A DNA stretch of 64,000 bases. It comes from CAWJHE01 sp963842455 (GTDB lineage: Bacteria; Chloroflexota; Anaerolineae; Anaerolineales; UBA4823). The DNA is taken from the NCBI GenBank assembly GCA_963842455.1, contig CAWJHE010000017.1:186001-250000 (forward strand), read 5' to 3'. A program made the position numbers and the translations under genes. Of the stretch, positions 27,891 to 37,507 are shown piece after piece. The notes below the pieces were generated by a model, which had not been told where the DNA came from, made no database searches, and saw only the letters and a program-made list of their open reading frames with translations. Positions within the stretch are counted from its first letter, which is position 1. Each line of letters begins with the position of its first letter.

Positions 27891-28535
27891 CTATTCAGCC
27901 TTGGCAATCCTGGCAAATTCATCATCATCCAAATACCGCTCAAAAGTTTCACTGACCATCTCCAGGTCTTCAGGCAGGTCCATATCCAAAGCCAATGAAG
28001 GCAATTCGCAAATTTCGAGGCGTGCCCCAGCCTGCCGGGCTTTTTCACAGTGCCGTTGGAAAGAGCCAGGTCCAAATTCGTATTCAATCAACCCAGCCGG
28101 GCAAACCAGCAAGGCATTGGTGCCTTCCCCATGCCGGTCGGGCGCTACCACCACCACAGGTGGGTCTTTGGCTCGTTCCAGCATGGTTCGCACATCCTCC
28201 GCAGTGAATAATGGCAAGTCTGCCGGCATGATCAAGACCCCGCGGGTGGCATAATTCTTGGCCACGACGGTGGCGCGTGCCAGCGCCAGGTTGAGCTGCG
28301 GCGATCCGTGCTCCTGCACGGTGCGCGCCCCATGCTCGCGGGCCAGGGCTAGCGCCGATTGGTCGCGGCTGATCACTAATACATGTTCAATTTCTGGGAT
28401 GGCTGTAAGGGTATCCAGGGTGTGGGCTAAAAGGCGCCGGTTCAAATCGGCGCGTTCTTCTGGTGTCAATACTTCGGCCAGGCGCGATTTACCGCGCCGC
28501 AAGGGTTTTACAGGGACAATCGCCCATAAAGTCAT
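27891..28535 (-). CDS. cofC: 2-phospho-L-lactate guanylyltransferase
   Basis: CofC activates 2-phospho-L-lactate (or a related phospho-acid) with GTP for F420 assembly, releasing pyrophosphate. The 214-residue protein begins AIVPVKPLRRGKSRLAEVL, the nucleotide-binding motif of the family, and continues with VLVISRDQSALALAREHGA, LIMPADLPLFTAEDV and VVAPDRHGEGTNALLV. The length matches the family. It is downstream of cofD on the same strand with a gap of about 100 bases. In some bacteria the substrate is phosphoenolpyruvate rather than phospholactate; sequence alone does not decide. Confidence 0.92.
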   Translation of the reverse strand: MTLWAIVPVKPLRRGKSRLAEVLTPEERADLNRRLLAHTLDTLTAIPEIEHVLVISRDQSALALAREHGARTVQEHGSPQLNLALARATVVAKNYATRGVLIMPADLPLFTAEDVRTMLERAKDPPVVVVAPDRHGEGTNALLVCPAGLIEYEFGPGSFQRHCEKARQAGARLEICELPSLALDMDLPEDLEMVSETFERYLDDDEFARIAKAE

Positions 28536-28632
28536 TGAGTTGTCTCCCGGTTTTGCAGATTAGGCCTGCAAGAGATGATTGGTTTGGCTATAATTGTTTC
28601 TTCACCATTTCCGGCATCGTGGGTTTTTGAAG

Positions 28633-29625
28633 TCAATCCTGGATCGATTGGGCAAACCGAATGGCATCACCCGCCAGTTGCCTGCGATCGAGGCTGGTTT
28701 TCATTAATGTGTTGGTTACCAAAGTACGCAGCCCTAAGCCAGAAATTTCTTTTTCTAAATTCGCGTCCTGATGGTCCAGAATAAATCCATTTAACAAACT
28801 CTGATAATGTTTCGCTACGGAGAAGGCGCTGGGCTGGATACCCATCTCTGCATACATCTTTGCAGCAGGGCCCTTGACCGCCTGCCCCCCGATAATCGGC
28901 GACACAGCAATTACTATTTTGCCTTGCAACACGCTGCGTATCCCCGGAATGGATAAAATTGGATCAATACTCACCCAAGGGTTGGATGGGCAAATGACCA
29001 CATAATCCGCAGCCTGAATAGCCTGCAAAGCGCCTGGAGCAGGCTTTGAGCGCTCTGCGCCATCGAAGCGAAACCCCGTTACTTGCGGTTGGCACTGTCG
29101 CCGGACAAAGTATTCTTGAAAGGGCATCGCTCCATCTTTAGTATACACCCATGTCGGCACCGGGTCGTCACTCATTGGCAAAACTGTAACGGGAATCCCA
29201 AAAGAATTGCAAATGTGTTGGGTGATTTGACTGAGTGATTGTCCCGCTTTCTTGCGCATGGTACGTTCCAGGTGCAGCCCGATATCTTTGTCGCCTACTC
29301 GAAACCAGGTTGCCCCACCCAGGTCTGCCAGGGTCTCCAGAGCATTGAAGGTTTCTCCGCTTCTGCCCCAGCCGGTTACCGGGTTGGCAATACCTGCCAG
29401 GGTATAGCAAACCGTATCCAGATCCGGGCAGATCACCAGGCCCAGGTGTTCAAAATCATCCCCCGTGTTTACGATGACGGTCAAAGCATGAGAAGGAAGA
29501 GTTTGCGCCAGTCCATCAGCTAACCTGGCGCCGCCAACGCCCCCGGCCAGAGCGACAACTCTGGTCGTCGTTCCATCCAATCTGTTCTTCTGATCAGATT
29601 GAGAACCTTTTTTTGAAGCCGTCAT
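28633..29625 (-). CDS. cofD: 2-phospho-L-lactate transferase
   Basis: CofD joins the activated phospho-acid to the deazaflavin Fo, giving F420-0 (or its dehydro form). The 330-residue protein has the N-terminal motif ALAGGVGGARLADGLAQ, then VNTGDDFEHLGLVICPDLDT and later VVICPSNPWVSIDPIL and AVSPIIGGQAVKGPAAKM, all typical of the CofD/UPF0052 fold. A short polar N-terminal extension precedes the domain. cofC lies downstream, and the pyrophosphatase, cofE and npdG upstream, in one minus-strand series. Confidence 0.94.
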   Translation of the reverse strand: MTASKKGSQSDQKNRLDGTTTRVVALAGGVGGARLADGLAQTLPSHALTVIVNTGDDFEHLGLVICPDLDTVCYTLAGIANPVTGWGRSGETFNALETLADLGGATWFRVGDKDIGLHLERTMRKKAGQSLSQITQHICNSFGIPVTVLPMSDDPVPTWVYTKDGAMPFQEYFVRRQCQPQVTGFRFDGAERSKPAPGALQAIQAADYVVICPSNPWVSIDPILSIPGIRSVLQGKIVIAVSPIIGGQAVKGPAAKMYAEMGIQPSAFSVAKHYQSLLNGFILDHQDANLEKEISGLGLRTLVTNTLMKTSLDRRQLAGDAIRFAQSIQD

Positions 29626-29657
29626 TATTATTCTCCCTTACCTCACGAAATCCGGTT

Positions 29658-30020
29658 TCAATCCTGGCGAGAAACATACCAGGCGCGCATATTATATCCG
29701 TTCAAGAACCCCATCACAAGGCAGATTTCCTGCTGGGTGCAGCCCAACAGCAGTTTGATTTCGGCATCCTTTTTGTCCAGGTCAACGGTAACCGCCAAAC
29801 CAACCAAATTGCTTATGGGCATTGAGCCGAGCCAAACATCAATGCCATCCCCATCCATGGCCTGGGTGCCGTTCAGGTAGCCATAATCCAGCGGATAGAT
29901 CAGGTCCGGGAAACGTGGGTGAGCAGACAATTTCGGGCGGTCGATGACAATCTCGCTGCTTGCAATGAGTTGCTCCAGTAGCGTCCAAAAAGATGGTGGG
30001 TATAGACTGGAGTTCGTCAT
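29658..30020 (-). CDS. Small inorganic pyrophosphatase-like protein (family I)
   Basis: A 120-residue protein resembling the core of family I pyrophosphatases. YPLDYGYLNGTQAMDGDGID includes the metal-binding aspartates (DGD and IDVW), and VVIDRPKLS-like and DAEIKLLLG stretches match neighbouring strands. It is shorter than the usual 170 residues. Lying between cofD and cofE, it could remove the PPi made by CofC, and so pull F420 synthesis forward. That role is inference from position. The frame is intact. Confidence 0.8.
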   Translation of the reverse strand: MTNSSLYPPSFWTLLEQLIASSEIVIDRPKLSAHPRFPDLIYPLDYGYLNGTQAMDGDGIDVWLGSMPISNLVGLAVTVDLDKKDAEIKLLLGCTQQEICLVMGFLNGYNMRAWYVSRQD

Positions 30021-30040
30021 CAGATTATGACACCTTCGCT

Positions 30041-30817
30041 TTACCTGAACAAATCCTGCTCTTCAGGCCGGATCAATTCACCCAGTTTTCCCTCCCTCAG
30101 AGGATAGGGGAAACCACGCACATGCACAACCGGCGTTCCTTCAGCAGCTTGCCCCATTAGAAGCGAGGCTGCCGCCGCCAGTTCATCAGCCGCTCCTACC
30201 TGGGTAATCCTCAATCGAAAACCAAACAGATCCGGTTGGCCGCGCAAATCCACCAGCCCAGGCATTCCAGATAATCCGATAGTTGTCCCCACAGTGCCCT
30301 GGCGCCATGCGCGCCCATGTGAATCGATAATCAGCACACCCAGCCTGACCCCATAGGTCTTTTCCAGGCCGGCACGCAGGACGCTGGCAGAGGCATCCGG
30401 GTCTTCCGGTAACAGCAGCACGTAATCATCGCTCTGGTCGCCAGCTTCAACCGTGTTGGAATGATCAATACCAGCATTGGCGCAGATAAAACCCAGCCGG
30501 TGTTCAACGATCATCGTACCGGTACGAGCTCGTAAAACCTGTTTACTCTCACGCAAGATCAATTCAACCAGGCGCGGGTCCTTCCCGCTGATCTGGCTGT
30601 ATTCTTGTGCACGCGCAGATGGTTTGATCTGAGACAGGTTCACCATGCGTCCTTCGGCCTTTGAAATAATTTTTTGAGCCACGACCAGGATATCACCGTC
30701 TTCCAGGAAAATTCCTGCATTTGCCAGGGAATGCAGAATAATGGAGACCAAATGATCCCCAGGTTTCACCAGGGGAATTCTAGGGAGAGCAGTAAGGGTT
30801 AGCGCCACTTCAGCCAC
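30041..30817 (-). CDS. cofE: Coenzyme F420-0:L-glutamate ligase
   Basis: CofE adds glutamates to F420-0 with GTP. The 258-residue protein carries ALPRIPLVKPGDHLVSIIL, DGDILVVAQKIISKAEGRMV, IVEHRLGFICANAGIDHSNT and VLIIDSHGRAWRQGTVGTTI, all characteristic family blocks. It is the stand-alone archaeal-type CofE without the C-terminal nitroreductase-like domain found in mycobacterial FbiB. It lies 12 bases after npdG and 20 bases before the pyrophosphatase gene, in a tight operon. Confidence 0.93.
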   Translation of the reverse strand: MAEVALTLTALPRIPLVKPGDHLVSIILHSLANAGIFLEDGDILVVAQKIISKAEGRMVNLSQIKPSARAQEYSQISGKDPRLVELILRESKQVLRARTGTMIVEHRLGFICANAGIDHSNTVEAGDQSDDYVLLLPEDPDASASVLRAGLEKTYGVRLGVLIIDSHGRAWRQGTVGTTIGLSGMPGLVDLRGQPDLFGFRLRITQVGAADELAAAASLLMGQAAEGTPVVHVRGFPYPLREGKLGELIRPEEQDLFR

Positions 30818-30828
30818 TCATTCACAGA

Positions 30829-31509
30829 TCAAGCTACAGGCTTGTTTTCAGAAAGTCCGGTAATGGCAATACTGGCCGTTTTAACCCCGTAATGTTTGTT
30901 AATGCTAATTAACAAGGAAGTCAAACTCTCCACCACCAGGGCATTCTCCAACCCGCCAGCATAATAGGCGCGCATGCCGCCGGCCTCAGCCAATTTCACC
31001 ACCGCTTGTGCTGCGTCCAGATCCTCCGCACACACCAGCACATCCATATCCAACGACTCGCCCACTTTCTTCTTCAAGGCATGGGCAGGTACATTCTGAA
31101 AAGCAGCTACTACCCGCACGCCATCGCCCAGGATATCCTGGGCGATGCGCGCCGCGGAAGGCGGCTGCGGGGGATGTGGGTCTCTAAAATCAATCCGAGC
31201 GGTTGCATCCACCAGGATTTTCCCCTGTAAAGCTTCTTTCAGGCTCTCCAGGGCTGCTTGATGCGCAGACTGTACGACCGTCAGCACGCTAATATCAGCC
31301 TGGCGCGCTGCGTCTGCATTCTCCAGCCCGATGACAATCTCTTGACCCAGGCGCTCGTTGAGTTCTGCTGCTGTGGCTTGTGCTTTCTCTAACTGGCGTG
31401 AGCCGATCAGGATGGGATAACCTACGGCTGCCCATCTCAAGGCCAGTCCTGGCCCTTCCTTTCCTGTGCCTCCTAAAATTGCCAACGTGGGAAGTTTGTT
31501 TTTTTCCAT
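30829..31509 (-). CDS. npdG: NADPH:F420 oxidoreductase
   Basis: The enzyme moves hydride between NADP(H) and coenzyme F420. The 226-residue protein shows the N-terminal Rossmann motif LAILGGTGKEGPGLALRWA and LIGSRQLEKAQ, where the Ser-Arg after the second strand fits NADP binding. It continues with VVAAFQNVPAHALKK and a helical C-terminus typical of Fno/NpdG. It is the first gene of the F420 series and should feed reduced F420 to the LLM-class enzyme at the end of the series. Confidence 0.92.
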   Translation of the reverse strand: MEKNKLPTLAILGGTGKEGPGLALRWAAVGYPILIGSRQLEKAQATAAELNERLGQEIVIGLENADAARQADISVLTVVQSAHQAALESLKEALQGKILVDATARIDFRDPHPPQPPSAARIAQDILGDGVRVVAAFQNVPAHALKKKVGESLDMDVLVCAEDLDAAQAVVKLAEAGGMRAYYAGGLENALVVESLTSLLISINKHYGVKTASIAITGLSENKPVA

Positions 31510-31557
31510 ACCATCGCCTTTGATTAATAACCGTTTTTAAGTTTGCCAGCCAACAGT

Positions 31558-32910
31558 TCACTGAGTAAATTGCCGGTTGTAACGTTCCCAAACCGCAGGC
31601 GCCAGTTGCCTGGCACGCCGTGCAATTTCTTTCTCGTCCATGCTCAGCAGCTCCCGCTTGTGCATCAGGAGCTTGCCAGCTACCATGGTGGTGGTTACCA
31701 TGCTCTCATGAAAGCCAAAAATAATCTGCCAGGGTAAATTATCAGCAGTCAGTGGCGTAAAGGCTTGGTAGTCCACAAAGATCAGGTCAGCGTGAGCGCC
31801 AGGCTTGATCGCACCCAAAGGTGCTTCAGGGAAGAAGCCGCCGGCTAACCTGGCATTATTGTATATCGCCATTTGCGTTACGTCCAGACCCGACATTCTT
31901 TGCGGGTCACGGTGCCAGGCTTTATGCAATAAGTAAGCCATTTTCCATTCCGCCCACATGGTGCTGGTAAAGCCGTCTGTACCCAAGCAGACCCCCACGC
32001 CTGCCCGCAGCATACTTTCAACTTCCGGCACGCCAACGCCATTATTCATATTTGAGCGAGGCTGGTGGGTCACCCAGGCGCCTGATTCAGCCAGCAAATG
32101 GATCTCCCTGGCGTCCACATGCACAGCATGGACCACGATCGAATTGGGTCCCAACATCTGGAAACGATCTAAACGATCCACCACTCGCGTGCCAGACTTC
32201 GCCAGGCTATCGTACTGGTCGACTTCATGCTCAGCCACATGGATATGAAAACCGGTCCCGTCCGGTGCAGCCTGGCGGCAGGCATCCAGGGTGGCATCAG
32301 ATAGCGTCAGGCTGGCATGCAAACCAAAGGTAGCCGCCACCCTGCCATCAGCTACCTTTTCTTTACTCACCCGCTCCAGAAAGCGCACATTCTCGCGGAT
32401 TCCTGCCTGCGCTTTGGCTTCCCCATCCCGGTCGGTCACTTCGTAGCACAACACCCCGCGCAACCCAGATTGGTCAACTGCCTCAGCAATCACATCCAGC
32501 GAGCCTTCGATGGCATTCGGAGAGGCATGGTGATCGATCAGGGTGGTCGTTCCGTGCCGGATGGCTTCCACCAACATCACCTCAGCAGAGGCGCGCACAT
32601 CTGCTTCTGTCAAGGATTTATCCAGCGGCCACCACAGTTTCTGCAAAATCTGCGGGAAATCTTTCGGGGCAGGGGCGGGGATGGCCATGCCACGCGCAAA
32701 CGCGCCGTAGAAATGGGTATGGGCGCAAATATTGCCCGGCATCACATACTGCCCATCGGCATCCAGGCGCTGCGCCTGTGGGTAGCGAGCTTCTAAATCC
32801 CGGCTGTCACCAAATTCAACGATCTTCCCATCTTGGATGTAAATAGCCTGGCCTGGTAAAACCTGGTTAGGTTGGTCCCAGGTAATCAAGGTTGCGTTGG
32901 TAATTAACAT
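31558..32910 (-). CDS. ssnA: Amidohydrolase SsnA (selenium-associated)
   Basis: A 450-residue amidohydrolase of the SsnA group, related to guanine deaminase/chlorohydrolase enzymes and known from selenium-dependent molybdenum-hydroxylase loci. It begins MLITNATLITWDQPNQVLP after a strong AGGAGG; a longer frame to 33051 lacks support. The metal-binding HTHFYGAFARG (HxH), a later His in FHIHVAEHEVDQYD and the aspartate in LGTDGFTSTMW form the typical site. A gene for a molybdenum hydroxylase lies just upstream and the F420 operon just downstream. Its true substrate is not known; purine-like compounds are plausible. Confidence 0.85.
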   Translation of the reverse strand: MLITNATLITWDQPNQVLPGQAIYIQDGKIVEFGDSRDLEARYPQAQRLDADGQYVMPGNICAHTHFYGAFARGMAIPAPAPKDFPQILQKLWWPLDKSLTEADVRASAEVMLVEAIRHGTTTLIDHHASPNAIEGSLDVIAEAVDQSGLRGVLCYEVTDRDGEAKAQAGIRENVRFLERVSKEKVADGRVAATFGLHASLTLSDATLDACRQAAPDGTGFHIHVAEHEVDQYDSLAKSGTRVVDRLDRFQMLGPNSIVVHAVHVDAREIHLLAESGAWVTHQPRSNMNNGVGVPEVESMLRAGVGVCLGTDGFTSTMWAEWKMAYLLHKAWHRDPQRMSGLDVTQMAIYNNARLAGGFFPEAPLGAIKPGAHADLIFVDYQAFTPLTADNLPWQIIFGFHESMVTTTMVAGKLLMHKRELLSMDEKEIARRARQLAPAVWERYNRQFTQ

Positions 32911-33001
32911 GATGACCTCCTGATCCTTATTTCCGTTTGCCAGCAACTCAGAAAATATACAAATAGATGTGGTAGCAGAAACGTTTTCTGCGAATGAACT
33001 G

Positions 33002-33631
33002 CTAGTCGAAGAAAGTCGCAAGGTGATCGTCTGCAGCCGCCGCAAAGGCATGGGCTATCTGCTGCGGCTTGGAGCGCTCACTGGAAAGTGCTTGCGGAAT
33101 TTCATCCCGGGCAAAAAAGGCTACCTGGCTGGTTTCATCACTCGGGCGCGCCTCACCATCGATCAAGTCACATAAAAACACCAGCTTGTAGGCGTGCATC
33201 AATTCCAGGGGGCCATGCCGGTTAGCATCATAGACGCCTACCAGCCGGCGCGCCTTCACCCGAAAACCAGCTTCTTCCCAGACTTCGCGCTCGGCTGCCT
33301 GAGAAGGCACATCGCCGACATCTGCCCAACCGCCTGGCATCGTCCAGCCGCCATCAGAACGCTCCTGGACGAGCAAAAGCTTACCGTCTCGGAATACTGC
33401 CCCGCGCACATCTACTCTGGGGGTTGCATACCCAGTCTGCGTCTGGAAAAGGACAGACAACTCCCCGGCATCCAGGTTGGTATGCTGCTGAATAATCTCG
33501 GCGGCTATTTCACTCAGGCGCTGGTAGCGTTCAAGTTGGTAATGGTTTTCGGCGTAATGGGTGCTGGTCTGCGCCAACGCCTGGATCTCCCGCGCCCATT
33601 GCAGCCATTGTGGCGAAAGGCTGTTTACCAT
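33002..33631 (-). CDS. Nudix hydrolase with N-terminal Nudix_N-type domain
   Basis: A 209-residue protein. The helical N-terminal part (WLQWAREIQALAQTSTHYAE) matches the small domain that precedes some ADP-ribose-type Nudix enzymes. The Nudix box is GGWADVGDVPSQAAE followed by REVWEEAGF; it fits GX5EX7REUXEEXGU except that the first Glu is Asp. Its ATG overlaps the TGA of the upstream hydroxylase gene (TGATG), so they are coupled. It probably hydrolyses a nucleoside diphosphate derivative; the substrate is unknown. Confidence 0.86.
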   Translation of the reverse strand: MVNSLSPQWLQWAREIQALAQTSTHYAENHYQLERYQRLSEIAAEIIQQHTNLDAGELSVLFQTQTGYATPRVDVRGAVFRDGKLLLVQERSDGGWTMPGGWADVGDVPSQAAEREVWEEAGFRVKARRLVGVYDANRHGPLELMHAYKLVFLCDLIDGEARPSDETSQVAFFARDEIPQALSSERSKPQQIAHAFAAAADDHLATFFD

Positions 33632-36464
33632 CAAATGGCTTCCTTTGAAGCAGCCTGAATCTGGCGCACAATCTCTTCCTGATCTACCGGCAGTCTGTCA
33701 ATGCGTACACCGGTCGCGTTATAGATGGCGTTGGTAATTGCTGGGGTTGTGGGGATGCTGACGATCTCGCCGATACCCTTAGCGCCATAGGGGCCTTCAG
33801 TGGTGGGATGCTCCACGATAATCGATGTGATCTTGGGTGTATGCACAATCGAAGGAATGCGGTAACGCGCCATGCGGTCGGTGAAAATATAGCCGTCATC
33901 CACGATAAAGTTTTCGATCAGAGCATTGCCGATGCCCATCATAATGCCGCCTTCCACCTGCCCCTGCAGCCCCAGCGGATTGATAGCCTTGCCCACATCA
34001 TTGGCGGCGATCACCCTAAGGACGCCTACTTCACCAGTGCGAGTATCCACTTCGACTTCCACAGCCTGAGCGGCAAACGCATAGGCAAAATGCATATCAC
34101 CGCCCTCTCCCAGGGGCTTGGTTTGCGGCGCCCAATATTCATACAAAGCACGCGGCTGCCGACCTTCTTGCTGCATCCACTGCACTACCTCTCCCAAAGC
34201 TACCGATTGCCCATTAACTGCTGGCCAACCCTTCTTCAAAGCGAATCTCCTGCGGAGATTGATCAAACTTCTCTGCCAGGGTAGCTGCGATAGCCTGGCG
34301 TAAGGTGCGCGCCGCATACAGGGCAGCATTGCCGCTGACATAAGTCTGACGAGATGCCGTCGTCGGTCCGCCATCCGGCGCCCGATCAGTATCCATCACC
34401 AGGACTTTCACCCGCTGCGGGTTGACCCCAAATTCTTCCGCCACAATCATCTGCAATACAGTGACCAAACCCTGGCCCAGCTCTGCCGAAGAAGTGCGCA
34501 CCTCAAGAGTGCCATCTGCAAACAATTCCACTTCTGCCCCGGCTTTATCGGGGGCTCCACCGCCCAGGCCAGTGTTCTTATAGGCTGCCGCAAATCCCCA
34601 GGCGCGGCGCAGGTGAGGCTTCCCCGGCACTTCTGCAGCAATGAAAGGGGTATCTCCAGCCTGTTTGTACAGCTCCTGGGCGACTTTATCCACACACTCC
34701 AGCAGCCCGACGCTATCCCGTAAAACCTGCCCGGTATTGGTGATGCTACCCACGCGCAAGGCGTTTCTCCGGCGCAATTCAATCGGATCGATATGAAGGG
34801 TTTCTGCCAGGCGATCCATCATACTTTCCACCGCGAAGGCCGATTGGGTTACCCCAAAACCGCGAAAAGCGCCCGCGGGGGGATTATTGGTATACATGGC
34901 ATAGCAATCTGCACGCGCATGCGGCATCTCGTATGGACCGGAGGAATGGGTTGTGGCCCGGGTCAAGACTTTTTCACCCAATGAAGCATACGCCCCGGTA
35001 TCTCCAAACAGCTCGGTTTCCACCGCAATCAGGCGTCCGTCCTTTTGGGCACCAATCTTCACCCGGATGCGGGTGGCATGCCGCTTGGGGTGCACCACCA
35101 GGCTTTCATGGCGATCAAACAACAATTTAACTGGTCTGCCTGTGCGTTGCGCCAACAGGGCAGCATGAATTTGCCCGGTGATATCTTCCTTGCCGCCAAA
35201 GCCGCCGCCCATCAACTGCCCAATAATATGTACCTGCTCCACCGGCCAGCCTAAGGCAGCGCGCCACCTGGTCACGGTCCGCATACGGGATCTGAGAGCC
35301 AACATAAATTTCCATGCGCCCATCTGCGTTCACTCGGGCAATGCTGCATTCCGGCTCTATAAAAGCATGGTCTGTGCTGGCTGTGTGGAAAACATGCTCC
35401 AGGATCAGATCCGCTTCTTCAAAACCTTGCTGTACATCGCCTTTGCGCACCTTGATATGTTTTAATAAATTGCCCTGTTCATGCAAAACCGGTGCATCCG
35501 CTTGACGCGCCTGGACGGCATCTTTGACCACCGGCAATTCCAGATATTCAACCTGGATTAAGTCCAGCGCCTCGGCGGCGATCTCACGGCTCTCAGCTGC
35601 CACAATCGCCAGCGCATCACCCAGGTAGCGGACACGCTCACCCACCCCCACCATCACCGGCCAATCATAAATCACCAGTCCATGGTTGTGTTCACCCGGG
35701 ATATCCTCAGCGGTCAGCACGGCTGCCACACCCGGTAACGCTTTTGCCCGGCTGACATCTATTCGTTGCAGGATGCCATGCGGGATATCGGCGCGTTTCA
35801 CCATGGCGTGCAGCATGCCCTCAAATTGCAGATCATCGGTAAAGATGGCCGCCCCGGTCACTTTTTCAACCGCATCTGGTCGAATTTGCAGCCTGCCAAC
35901 CACTTTCTCAGGATCGGCAGAAGCAGCAATGTCAGGAAGTGCCACTGGCTTGTGTTCGCGGATTGCCTCTGCAGCTGCCTGGACTGAACGGATAATGGTA
36001 GGATAACCAGCGCAGCGACATAATGTGTCCTTCAATGCCTGGCGGATATCTTCCTCGTTGGGATCAGGGTTGCGCTGCAGCAATGCGTAGGAGGTCATCA
36101 ACTGACCAGGGATACAGAAGCCGCATTGGACAGCTCCATGAAGGATAAAGGCTTCCTGCAATGGATGCAGATTGACAGGGAAAGCAGATGACTTCATGTC
36201 GGTCTCATGATCAAAGGCAGGCATTCCTTGGCCTGCCAACCCTTCAACCGTCAAAACATGTTTTCCAGCTGCCTTCATCGCCGGATACGTGCAGGACAAC
36301 ACCGTTTCACCATCGACCAAAACCGTACAGGCGCCACATTCGGCTTCGTTGCACCCGATTTTTGTACCTGTCAGCCCCAGCCTGTTACGAAGTACATCCG
36401 CAAGCATTTCGCCTGGAGCTGGTTCAACATTCACATGCTTTCCATTAACAATAAATTCCATCAT
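33631..36464 (-). CDS. 2Fe-2S / molybdopterin fusion subunit of a second xanthine dehydrogenase-type hydroxylase (two frameshifts)
   Basis: A protein of about 945 residues after repair. The N-terminal 2Fe-2S domains have CNEAECGAC, CGFCIPGQ and CRCAGYPT. The molybdopterin part follows with MGGGFGGKEDITGQ, FRGFGVTQSAFAVE and the catalytic-Glu region PYGAKGIGEIVSIP. Breaks near 35256 and 34235 are each fixed by one base and the conserved text continues. It follows the FAD subunit with a four-base overlap. The nearby ssnA makes a selenium-dependent hydroxylase (labile Se at the Mo site) a reasonable idea; such Se is not selenocysteine, so the sequence cannot prove it. Confidence 0.87.
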
Positions 36465-37345
36465 AAATCCTCACCGAAAGTCCGCCTCCAGGCAATCGTA
36501 ATCGTCTCTTTTAACAAAACTCCTGCTAAATGCTGGCGATATTCAGCAGTGGCACGATGCCTGCTGGTGCGGAAGCTCGCCTCAGACAACAGTACCTGGA
36601 TTGCTCGCTGCAGAACTTCATCACTGGGGGTTTGTCCACGCAAAATCGTCTCTGTTTGACTGGCGCGCAGGGGTACTGGACCAGCCGGCCCTAAGGCAAC
36701 ACGGATATCCTCGATTGTCTGTTCCCGGCGGGATATCCAAACAGCCATGTTCAAAATCGCAATCGCCACCCCCTGTGGACGCATCACGCGTCGATGAACC
36801 GATGACTGCTGCCTCCCTGCTAAGGGTAAATAAAAACCCTTCAGAATTTCTTTACCCTTATCCAGGGTAGAATGGCCTGGACCTGAATACAGGTCTGCCA
36901 TGGCGACCCGCCGGCATCCCTCAGCACTAATTATTTCTGCCTGAGCGTTTAAAGCCATTAAGGCAATCGTCCCATCGCCAGCAGGCAGCGCATGGGCTAC
37001 ATTTCCGCCCAGAGTGGCTGTATTCCTGACCTGAGGTCCGCCGATCAATCCACAAGCCTCGCTCAGCGCCCGGGCATGCTGGCTTACGAAAGGAGATAAA
37101 ACAATCCTGCTCAGTGGCGCAGCAGCCCCGATAAACAACTCGTTTTGGCGCATCTCTAGTGCAGTTAGTTCGTGGATATGGGTTAAATCGACCAGCGTAT
37201 CGAGGGGAGGATGTCGCCCTTGCTGCAGATCTAATAATAGATCAGTGCCCCCAGCAATGAGGCGGGCGTTGCCTTGCCCGGCATCCAGTGCCTGCAAAGC
37301 GTCTTGGATTGATTTGGCTAAATAGTAATGTTTCCAGGCTGTCAT
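36461..37345 (-). CDS. FAD-binding subunit of the second molybdenum hydroxylase
   Basis: A 294-residue FAD subunit of the CoxM/XdhB type, full length. It begins MTAWKHYYLAKSIQDALQAL (an upstream ATG at 37357 is possible). It has LIAGGTDLLLDLQQG and IGGPQVRNTATLGGNVAHAL, both FAD-contacting motifs, and the flavoprotein C-terminal region with VALGPAGPVPLRA. It is the promoter-proximal gene of the series running down to ssnA and is divergent from the DUF1361 gene. It should take electrons from the Fe-S domains of the next gene and hand them to an acceptor such as NAD+ or a flavin carrier. Confidence 0.9.
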   Translation of the reverse strand: MTAWKHYYLAKSIQDALQALDAGQGNARLIAGGTDLLLDLQQGRHPPLDTLVDLTHIHELTALEMRQNELFIGAAAPLSRIVLSPFVSQHARALSEACGLIGGPQVRNTATLGGNVAHALPAGDGTIALMALNAQAEIISAEGCRRVAMADLYSGPGHSTLDKGKEILKGFYLPLAGRQQSSVHRRVMRPQGVAIAILNMAVWISRREQTIEDIRVALGPAGPVPLRASQTETILRGQTPSDEVLQRAIQVLLSEASFRTSRHRATAEYRQHLAGVLLKETITIAWRRTFGEDL

Positions 37346-37462
37346 GGATCGGCGCAACCCTTTCTGCCAAAATATTTGTACGGAGGCGCTTTTCGACGGG
37401 CTTTGTAAACCAGTTGCCCGACGCCATCGCTAGCTCTGCAAGCGATGACCACCGACCCAGGC

Positions 37463-37491
37463 TTCAATTTTAACACGAAATGGCATATAAT
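37463..37491 (+). promoter_or_regulatory. Promoter of the DUF1361 gene
   Basis: TATAAT (37486-37491) with a weak TTCAAT -35 box (37463-37468) at 17 bases. It places the start codon at ATG 37508 rather than the upstream ATG 37445. Confidence 0.55.
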
Positions 37492-37507
37492 CACCCTTCA
37501 GATACCT

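Noticed and set aside
35127..35323. Overlapping frames in the second hydroxylase read as two separate genes
   Set aside because: The conserved Mo-domain sequence continues across the overlap after a one-base shift, so it is one protein.
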